Origin: Isoetes taiwanensis
Lineage: Eukaryota; Streptophyta; Lycopodiopsida; Isoetales; Isoetaceae
Length of the DNA: 64,000 nt
NCBI GenBank assembly: GCA_021234155.1
Contig: JAJEKV010000028.1
Span: 7,981,421 to 8,045,420, forward strand
Direction: 5' to 3'
Position 1 is the first letter of the stretch. Each line of letters starts with the position of its first letter. This document shows positions 55,465 through 64,000 of this stretch, piece after piece. The position numbers and the translations under genes were made by a program. Under the pieces are notes generated by a model. That model was not told the origin of the DNA and searched no databases. It saw only the letters and a list, made by a program, of their open reading frames with translations.

Positions 55465-58420
55465 TCTGGCTCAGCTGGTCCATCTCGCGCTGTTTCCTCT
55501 GCGTCTTTTGCCTGTGTGCCGTCCCCTGTGTTCTCCTTTGCCTCTGCGGGTCCCATTGTGGGATTGAGCCACTCTTTGCGACCACGAGTTACTGCGGTTC
55601 CCTCCTCTCGGCCCATGGATATGGTGCCTCAGGCTCTGCCGGACCCTTGATTCTGGATGTCGCCCGGATCGAGCCTTCAATCGACCCTCTCTTCTAACAC
55701 ACTTACGTTCATGGCGGATCCGGTGCTTAGCCAAAGTTCGTGAGCGTTAAAATTCGCGTCAGTTTCCCAACTTTAAGAGGGAGTCAGCGCCATCGGTATG
55801 AGTTCCTTTAATGCAGCCGAGTCAAGTTTGGTAGCTTCATGCTCGATTGATTGCCCTATCTCCTCGAGTGCCCGATGCTATCCTCCAGATTGTCGAGGAA
55901 GAATGTGCTCCAATCACCACCGTCATTCCTCATCTAGGCACCGACCCCTCCCTGGCGGCGGGGATTGGCTACGCCCCGTGGTCCGCCAACCTCCGGGCAG
56001 CTCGCTACGGCGTTCCTATAACCGTGCTTGCGTTGGATTAGGTTTGGTGTAGCCTCCCATGGTTATCTTCTACTCATGGGTTGCCTTCTTCCCCACTGTC
56101 AGATCCACCTGTTTTGCTATTTCGGCTATATCTGATCTCTGCACGTGCAGTTGCCGCATCCCCGTTTCTCCAGAGCCTTTTCTTTTGCTCCCCACTTTGA
56201 TTGTCGTCCCCAAACCCTCAGCGAGTTGCATGCCCATCCTTGACTTTGATGTTTGAGCGTATGTGACAATCCCCTCGCCGATGCAGTCTCTTCGGTTTCT
56301 TTCACATTTTATGTCTCTACCTAATTTCCTTTTCCAGTTAGACCTTAGAGGCTATTTTATGTCTTTATGTCCTCACTTTGGTCTTCATTTCCTTTGTCTT
56401 TACCAAGAGTTAGTTATAGGAAGTTAGTTCGGTTTACCCCAGCGTGGTCCAGGGGATTCGTTGCTGCGGGTATCCCCATGTCTCTATCGGCCTCCTCACG
56501 CTTTTTGGGGTTTGAGCTCGAGGGCCTATTTTATGTCTTCAATGTCCTCCTTTGGTCTTAGCTTCGCTTCCTTTGTCTTTACCAAGTTAGTTAGGAAGTT
56601 AGTTAGGTTTTAGCGTGGTCGAGGGGGATTCGTTTAACTTGCCCCTAATGTCGATGACATCTTGTTTTTATGCGGTCAAAGTGCACGAGTCTCTCGGTCC
56701 CCGGCGTCATTGCGGGTGCGGCCGGGCGGTTTTCTCTTGGCATGGAAAAGTGTCATTTTCATCTCTCACACCACACAATGCTTAGGCTTCATAGTGCTTT
56801 CGAGAGGTTCTTCGCATTTCGAGGGCCAAGAAGGCGGGTCTTATCTCTTTGTTCATTATGTTGGCCTCGGTATGCATTACCCCTGCGCCTCATTGCGGGT
56901 TCTTGGTTTTGTATCGGTTTTAACCCAGTCACGGGTCATCTTTGTCAGCGCCTTGACTTGGGGCCTCAATTCAGTTGCCGATCGCGGACCTTTGGGATAC
57001 CCCTCTCCTTTTATTAGCCTCTTGCGTCTCCGGAAATCGTTTGGGGAAGGCTTGTTATCGTCATTTGGTAGAATTTTTGTATGGCCCCAGAGTGGTCAAG
57101 TCACACCTTGAGGTTTGATGCTAGCGATGAGGCGGTGTGGCTAGCTTTCCGTTACGGTTCGGCTTCTCCTTCTCGTCTTCTCTGCGAGATGCTAGCCTCA
57201 ATCTTCACTTGGCCCGAACTCTTTGCTCTTTTCGAGATCTTACCCGGCCGATTATTAGCTCCATTGCGGCCCAGCATCTCCGCGTGATACTTCGTGAGGA
57301 TAACCAAAATGTGTTTTTCTGTCTGAGAATGGCGGAGTTCACGATCTCCGATCCTTCATTTGTTGCTCGCCCGAAGTACTAATTTTTGCTATGAACGCCA
57401 GTTGGTTAAGGAGCGTTGAGTTCCACGTTTGGAGGAATGGGTGAAGTGATTATCTATCAAGATCGGGTCTTTGGCGAGTTTCTCTCTCCCCCATCGTTTT
57501 TCATCTCTTGGAGGGCTTGTGGGGCCACTCATCATGTGGATCATTTTGGCCCATCAAATGCCTTGCTGATCTTCAATACTAAGGATTGTTACCTCATCCG
57601 GATTGCGCTGATGCATTGTCTTATGATTGTGGCATTTTACGTCCCATAACTTCTGCGCTTTTCCTCCGCTTTGCCTTGATTCAGTATTTTGTGTCCGCTT
57701 CTGCCGTCTTTGTAGAGTGCGAAACTACGTAGTTATTCTTAAACAGCGTTACGCACCTTGGTGGCGTTGCTATTGTCGATTCACTCTTCTTGGCAACCCT
57801 TTGTTCGCGATGCTTAGTTTTTCTTTCATGAATTTGCTCATGCCTTACTTCCATCACCCTCTTCTCCATTCACCGGGCTCTGCGCCAACATCTTTGCTTT
57901 ATTTGCCTTCACGTTGTAATTTTTTTAGATTAAAATGGATCTTTTGTTGTTTTCATCTAGTCATTTTTCTCTTTTAATTTGTCTTGTTCTAAGTTATGTT
58001 TGCTAGTTTAAGGGTTGCTTGGCTTCTTTTAACCTGTGGTATTTTCCGTAGAAGTTGATGAGGTTGAGGTTTCATGGTAGGTTTTGACTCTTTGTGGTTT
58101 TGTCTTGTTTTCCTTACACCTTTCTTAAACGATCCCTCTTTGCCCTTCTTCACCTACGGCTTTGGTAGCTGTCCTCAGTCCGGGTGCTTCATCTACCTTG
58201 CTTTCAGGTTACTCTTCACTTGGCTATCTTTTTTGGCATTGGTCGCATTTCGCTGGCGGTTCGCAACCCCTACATGTCACGTATGCTTTTTCTCCTCTTG
58301 GTGTCAGCCCATCCGGGATCCTACCTCCATGGTGTAAAACCTGCTTTGCCAGTGCCTTTTCCGCACGACGGTCAACTTCAGATCTCCTTTAATTGTAAAC
58401 AACATAGAAATAAAATGTAA
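55465..58420 (+). mobile_element. Decayed GC-rich LINE
   Basis: Composition shifts sharply to GC/T-rich here. At about 56640-56760 the plus strand reads VDDILFLCGQS then VIAGAAGRFSLGMEKCHFHL, fitting the RT catalytic (Y)xDD block followed by the conserved 'FG-FSG...N-K' segment of LINEs. Later pieces (SDEAVWLAFRYGSASPSRLL, MAEFTISDPS) may be from the C-terminal region. There are many stops. The 3' end near 58390-58420 (AATTGTAAACAACATAGAAATAAAATG) is loosely defined and no TSD was found. It may share ancestry with the insertion at 6616-7482. Confidence 0.45.
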
Positions 58421-60600
58421 CACTAAGCATGGGTAAGGTGTGTGTTGCTATATAGATGAAAAGCATAGGTAAACGTGTTTGTTTATATAGGGCTTTTGAT
58501 GGTTACTTTTTCGAGATCTCATGCCAGTGAACATTCCATCTAATGTGGTTCCAACACAAACATAGTTGCCTAGCAATGAGTACATCTTTGTGCATCTAGG
58601 TTTCGCGCAAGATAGTTTATTGGTATCGATCTATTTGGTTCCAACACAACATCAGTGCCTAGCATTGATGAATTTATGCCTCTAATTCTCAAGACATGAA
58701 AGAAAATTAAATCGAATAACAATTCTTGCTAGAAATAAAAAACATGCCGAGAATACCCATAATTGCCAGGCACTTCACAAAAACTTAGCAGATAATGAAG
58801 ATCTAACAATTTATTGCTCATCAGTGATATGAAAAAAAAAAGATGATTTAGAATCGTAAAAATAATTGTGGGATAAATAAATGTGTGGAAATTGAGTGCA
58901 TATCACACAGAGTTAAGAATGTACCACTAGAGGGGCAATTTCAGCACTTCCTGTCACAAATTAAGCTCACGTTATTCTGCATTATGGTCATGCACGATTT
59001 ATATAAGTGCTGACTAATGGTGTGCAAAGTCCATGGGTCAAAAAAAATATATAATGGTTGGAGATTGTGAACCTCTGGAGATATAAAACCACAACACAGA
59101 TGGTCAGGTGTCATGTAGAGAATTAAGGCAATGAATAAATTGTGAATGCCATTTTATATAGATCTTTAATGACAGCAGCAGAGTCATGACAATCTGTACC
59201 TTCAAATAAAGAATATTGTACCTATAGACCCATTACAAAGCATTGTGCTAAACAGACGACCATAAACTTAGTGAAAGAAGGAATTTTCCATTTGCAGAAA
59301 CACATTGTGACATGTCCTGCCTTTGTATCTTCACACTACTATTCGAACTGCTATTGGAGCAGGGATGACTATTCAATGCATATACAAAGTTTTCATTAAA
59401 GTGTAAAGATTTTCAACTACTGCTCTTCCAAATCATAATAACAAACAGTCATGCACCTATAAAGATTAAATTATTTGCCAGACCATTATGAAGCACCATC
59501 CAGCTTACCATGCTTTTTTGAGAATCCAAGTCTTGATGCCTTCATTAATTCAAAGATAAAAAACTCAAGTGGCCAGATTCTCACAATTTCTGTTGCATCA
59601 ACAAACAAATTTCACTATCTTTTTGTATCTTTTTCTGCCAAGGTCTTCACCATGTTCTGATGCAGTTAGTAGTTACATCTATTGGCCTTCTGGTATGCCG
59701 ATTTCTCAAAGAACATCTGACTTTGTCTTCTATGCTTTGACTTCCGTCCACATCATCATTATTGTTGCTTTCACTACTTGAACTGCTGCTTTCAGGTTAT
59801 TACTATGGAGTATTTAAGCCAGCTGTCACTATGCAACTTCAGCATAGCTGGCAAGTTGGGTCTTCACATCCAGTTATAAAGGTTAAGTGTTAGTGCATAG
59901 TGTTAATTGCATTAAACAAAATGGTGGAGGAGAGCAGCTCATTCATATCTTACATTGTTGGATCAAGCTCCAGAAGTCTATAATCATCGGCTGGATTTAT
60001 TCCACAGATCTGCTCCTTATAAGTCGTGCAATCAGCCTGTCCTACAGCTCCATGCTATGTTGCCATGCAAGCCAATGACATGCTCTGCAATCCCTGCTAG
60101 AATTGAACCATTAAGAAATTATAATCCACCCTAAGTATTTTGAATTTTAGATAAACACCATCTGCAACCATCTGCAATGCCTTTCTTCTGCCCGCTTTAG
60201 TCTTTAATCTTTGTTTATTTCGGCCTCTTCTAATGCTTCTTAATTCTTCAGGCATCAAAATCATGCCGACACCATCTCCAGCAGATCTAGATGCCGAGCT
60301 TAAACTAAACCTGACAATGAAATGCAAGAACTCAAAATCTAAGACCAGAAAAAGGAAGACAGATTCAAGAGCTTGAAAAGGTCGTTTACATACATTTATA
60401 ACTTCAAAAGGATCCGGCAAAAAGATATTGGATGAAGACAAAGAAATGAAAACAAAAATCTATAGTTAGAATGCACCTGATTTGAGAGGGATGAAGCAGT
60501 TTTAAAAAGGAGGATTCGAGGATGAACAGTAGCTGCCATCGCCATTTCCAAGAGCTCAAAACTGCGGCTAGGATGTGAAGATTTTGATGAAGATCCCTCC
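58421..60600. other. AT-rich non-coding stretch
   Basis: Short duplicated words only (TGGTTCCAACACAA at 58546 and 58638). The 114-codon minus ORF at 60097-60441 and the ORFs at 59475-59781 have no motif or splice support. Confidence 0.4.
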
Positions 60601-60609
60601 TGTGTAATG

Positions 60610-60800
60610 AAGCCCTAACCCGTCAGTCTGCCATAGCCGGAGCATTGGCGTTTGGGCAGAAAAGCCATGCCGAGTTGTTTGGCTCTACCATATCCGGCGT
60701 ACGTCTTAAGAAACCCAGTTGTTTGGGTCTGCCATAGCCAATGCATTGGCGTTTGGAGCGATCGCAGCCCTAACCCTAGTGCCCTAACCCGTCAGGCTAA
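60610..60800. repeat. Diverged direct repeats (CCCTAACCCGTCAG ... GCATTGGCGTTTGG)
   Basis: CTGCCATAGCC(G/A)xxGCATTGGCGTTTGG occurs at about 60630 and 60729, and CCCTAACCCGTCAG at about 60612 and 60782. The units are interleaved. Confidence 0.7.
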
Positions 60801-60999
60801 ATTTTTTTTTTGAGGACGTGGCATCATCTCCACCATTATTACAGTTACAATTGTTCGAAATCAGCCGTCGATCTGAAGTAGTTGAACACCGCAGCCAACG
60901 TTATAATATCCCCAGCTGCGTGTAATTCTTATTGGCAAAGATGCTTTAGCATATTACGTGTTCGAGGGGGCAAAAACCTTTTAAAAGAAAGAAAGAAAA

Positions 61000-62400
61000 A
61001 ATAGGCCTGGTCGGCGTCGCACGTTACGTTCTTTCTCTATCTTTACATCTCATCGATTCGGATAGCCGGATTTAGGCGGTCTCGATGATTAAGCGATTGA
61101 TTTCGGGCAAATCCGTTGCTCCCCTCCCGCAGTATTCAAGATTTTGATCTTCGAAGAAATGCTTGGGTTGGGGCGAAATCTCAAAGAAGCCAGAAGTCGA
61201 GGCAAAATCCCATGGTCATATCCGGCTTACGCATGATTTATGCCATACTATCTTCGAGAAAATCTGCAAACCTATTAGGCCCGAGCTTAATCAAAAGGTA
61301 GTTTTTGATTGAAACTTAATCAAAAGGTCGACACTCTAGATCATCGCTCATGCCAAAACGTGCTAACGCTGGCACGCCTCTGCTACTAAAAATACCGATC
61401 ATGAGGCTAGCCTTTTCTTTGCTCTGGTGTGGAATAATTACCAGAATGAATTGGGTAAGGTTAGGCTCATTCGGTGCGGAAAAAGACAGCACAATGAACA
61501 GCTTTAACCATAGGAGCCATGGCTAGATAAAAGGAGCTTCGAAAAGCGGCTACGGCCGACGCTCATCCGGGTACCGTGCGTAATTCAAAGCAAATCCTTA
61601 ACAATTCTTCGCCGCTTTGTAATACCAAGCAACCTCTTGCCATAGCGACCAATCATTACGTTCGTGCAGAAAAATAGTTGTGGTGGGTAATCCACTGTAA
61701 GCCAATGGAGAAATTCCAAAGGCCAAGCAATTTGCCCCACGAAATGGGCCTTTGGGCCCGCTTCCGGAACGTTGGCCATTTTTTACCCTATTCAAACTTG
61801 GCCTAACCGAAATATGGTGCAAAATCCCGGAAAGCTCCAAATCGATTGGTGTAGTAAGCAGTCTCATTAAATCTTGTGCTCTTTAGAAATCTAGCAGGTG
61901 TTTAATTCACTTAGATCTATTGGTATTTTAGCAGTTTCTTTGGGATGCAATAAATAGTCTAAGTATTCTTGAGGTTTTGGTGATGCAGTGCCGACATCAG
62001 CATCCGCGATGAGGTCACAGTGAGAACACGGTGAAAGCTTCATAGCGAAGCTTGAATATGGTTTTACGCCTCTGCTGATATTGAGTGCGATGATTTTCTT
62101 TGTGAAATGCGCCTTCAAATCCAAAATTCTAAGGTATTAATCTAAGTTATTTGTTTTAAATGAGTTGAATTCCCTTGAGATTGGATGAAATGGGCGGCCG
62201 AAGAAAGGTGGCCAAGAAGAACTTCCGATTAGAGTTCTTTGTCGTGCTTCCAATCCAACATGGTCGGCGGCGTTCTTGGTAAACTTGCTCTTCAACATCT
62301 TTTGGGTTTTTCTCGAACAATCTTCCTCTTTTGGCTTGGCATTGCAAGCAATTGTTTTTGTTTTCAATTTTGTTCCTTCAACCAAAATTTTTGTAAAAGC
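61000..62400. pseudogene. Unassigned decayed coding-like region
   Basis: Moderately GC-rich with coherent but broken frames. Plus 61116-61301 has LRRNAWVGAKSQRSQKSRQ. Minus 61867-61598 has LSGILHHISVRPSLNRVKNG and ISPLAYSGLPTT. Minus 62385-62137 has KSKFTKNAADHVGLEARQRT. No domain is recognised and the strand is uncertain; likely old mobile-element debris. Confidence 0.3.
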
Positions 62401-63780
62401 TGTTGCAACAAACCTTACCTCTCATCAATCTAAAGTTCTTACTATTTTAAAACCAAATACAGACGATTTTGAACATGTGTTGTCCTTATGATTTTAAAAT
62501 GTTGTCCTTGAGTCTTAAAACATTGATTTGCACAAGAAGTTGGTGAACAAGTAATGATGAATAGCATTCACATCATTTATGATGAGTGTTTGCCAAGTAT
62601 TTATGAATAGTCATTTGTGCTTCCTATCTTCTACCCAAAGATTTGACTTGAGAAAGGGACGATATTAGGCGTGAACCATGATTGTATCTTCTTTGATATT
62701 TGTTTGTTCTATTGGAACACTAAGGTTTCTATCAGTTCACAGTAAACAACTTATTCAATTTGAGGGTCATAGATCCTACAATTCTTAAAGCCCAATTCAC
62801 TATTCCATTTAAAGAAACTGATTTGATGTGTTTTAAATATTGTTGCCTATTAACTTTTTTAGGCGGCATTTAACGACTAATGAATGGGTTATTTAATAAG
62901 AAAAGTACGACTTGAAATAACATCAAGTCTTGTAAGAAGAATAATTATAGATTGCCTATATATGATGGCATAGGCAAGCAACTCTTTGAGAATTTTTTCC
63001 TCTAGTTGTGATGGCAGATTCTGAGATCATAGACTATGTATGAGCATATGCATTATGAATTATAGATTATTTATGGCGGCATAGACAAAGAACAATTTCA
63101 CTTTTGCATGTGCCTATGGGCCAATTATTCTCCTAAATCTTTTGCATAATTTTTGTTGCTTATGGCGACACCCTATGACTTCATAGACAACATCGTTTTT
63201 TTTAACTTCTTGCCAATATATTACGTTTCTATGATAATAGAAATGTCTAAATTCCTTAATTTTTTAACATTTTACGCGGTTAAAAGATAAATATTAGAAA
63301 TGTAGAAATGTTATGCGAATATACCCACATTGGTATTATAGTTATAATTTCAAGAAATCCTTTTTACTAAGATTGAGCTTGAGAATTATTTTCCTAGTGT
63401 CTTCTGAGTTGTGCTTGTGTCTACTTGTGGACTTGAGCTTGTGTCACACTGAAATATCTTAGGTTTGCAACTACGAAATTGTCAACGTTACACGAATGAT
63501 GTTCTTGAGTATGTCGATCTCCTCGGAAGATGACCCGAGAAGGTGAAGGAAGAAGATTGATTGAAGATTAATGAAGGTCTACACGACAAAGGCTTGTTAA
63601 ATTGATTATCCTTGAAGAAGGATAATGAAGAAAAACTTTCACGCTAAGGATGTTTCAACGACATTTAAACTCTTTTGTAATTGAGTACAAAATATATATT
63701 ATTTATTGTTTGACTGCGGTATTTGCTCCACCGGTATCTTTATCTTTATATTATAATGTTTTGGTAAGTGTGTGTAGTGT
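62400..63780. other. AT-rich stretch with GGCATAGxCAA words
   Basis: No gene. Four loose relatives of the element palindrome occur: CCTATATATGATGGCATAGG (about 62956), ATGGCGGCATAGACAAAG (about 63074), TGCCTATGGGCC (about 63111) and CCCTATGACTTCATAGACAA (about 63171). Confidence 0.4.
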
Positions 63781-63786
63781 CAGCCC

Positions 63787-63908
63787 TAAATTCAAAGTGA
63801 GATTTAGGGTTGAGATTTAATGGTTGAGATTTTGGAAATGCATCGGCTAAATTCAAAGTGAGATTTAGGGTTGAGATTTAATGGTTGAGATTTTCCCAGA
63901 CGGTTGGA
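63787..63908. repeat. Tandem duplication, 61-bp unit
   Basis: TAAATTCAAAGTGAGATTTA and following bases repeat at 63787 and 63848, identical over about 50 bp. Confidence 0.9.
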
Positions 63909-64000
63909 TTAGATGTGTGAGGGTTAAAAATAAACAAAACAAGGTAGTTAGGTTTTTTTTCTATGGCTGACCACAAAAGGACAATAATAGGGCGGGAGTT

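Noticed and set aside
63787-63908. Telomere-like TTTAGGG repeats
   Set aside because: Only one TTTAGGG per 61-bp unit; no tandem heptamers.

Overview
This is a gene-poor, repeat-rich stretch of nuclear DNA from a land plant. The evidence is a retrotransposon primer-binding site matching plant initiator-Met tRNA, L1-type LINEs with poly(A) tails and target-site duplications (TSDs), DUF8039-like and DUF7869-like transposon proteins, plant-style TATA boxes, and short GT-AG introns. The protein mix feels like a fern, lycophyte or bryophyte rather than a flowering plant, but that is an impression. Very few ordinary host genes are visible; the best is a 164-codon intronless ORF at 14261-14755 with a TATA box.

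Layout. 1-1.75 kb: remnant LTR retrotransposon. 1.75-14 kb: AT-rich non-coding DNA with tandem duplications, a GC-rich perfect hairpin (5418-5441) and a poly(A)-tailed retro-insertion (6616-7482). 14.1-15 kb: the small host-like gene. 15-19.5 kb: AT-rich DNA with duplicated blocks. 19.6-20.7 kb: decayed LINE on the minus strand. 21.2-25.1 kb: decayed minus-strand gene(s), including a putative DNA methyltransferase whose motif I is split by a 61-bp intron. 25.1-27 kb: repeats carrying GATCGC-NNNN-GCGATC palindromes. 27-29.3 kb: plus-strand transposon protein remnants. 29.7-29.9 kb: a possible small gene. 30.5-33 kb: unrecognised protein fragments, including a coiled-coil ORF.

33-55.5 kb is the most interesting part: a nested set of copies of what appears to be an uncharacterised terminal-inverted-repeat (TIR) transposon. 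Element 1 (32982-55464) carries a multi-exon minus-strand gene combining an acidic/basic linker, a ParB-like domain and a beta-class DNA methyltransferase; a divergent plus-strand Ser/Pro-rich gene; and a third plus-strand gene with its own TATA box. Element 1 was hit by a 5'-truncated LINE (36629-40060, 15-bp TSD), which was itself hit by a 322-bp MITE (37217-37538, 4-bp TSD). It was also hit by a second copy of its own family, element 2 (41268-51889), inside the Ser/Pro-rich gene with TSD ACAA. Removing element 2 and one TSD restores the reading frame across the junction. Element 2 holds two inverted methyltransferase copies plus host-like fragments, including an FCP1/NIF-type phosphatase.

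The small introns of the methyltransferase gene repeatedly contain a palindrome, CTATGCGCGCATAG or a variant, which is otherwise concentrated in these elements. 55.5-58.4 kb is a decayed GC-rich LINE; 58.4-64 kb is mostly featureless, with short duplications and more palindrome-like motifs near 63 kb. Nearly all coding sequences here carry stops or frameshifts and should be read as pseudogenes.
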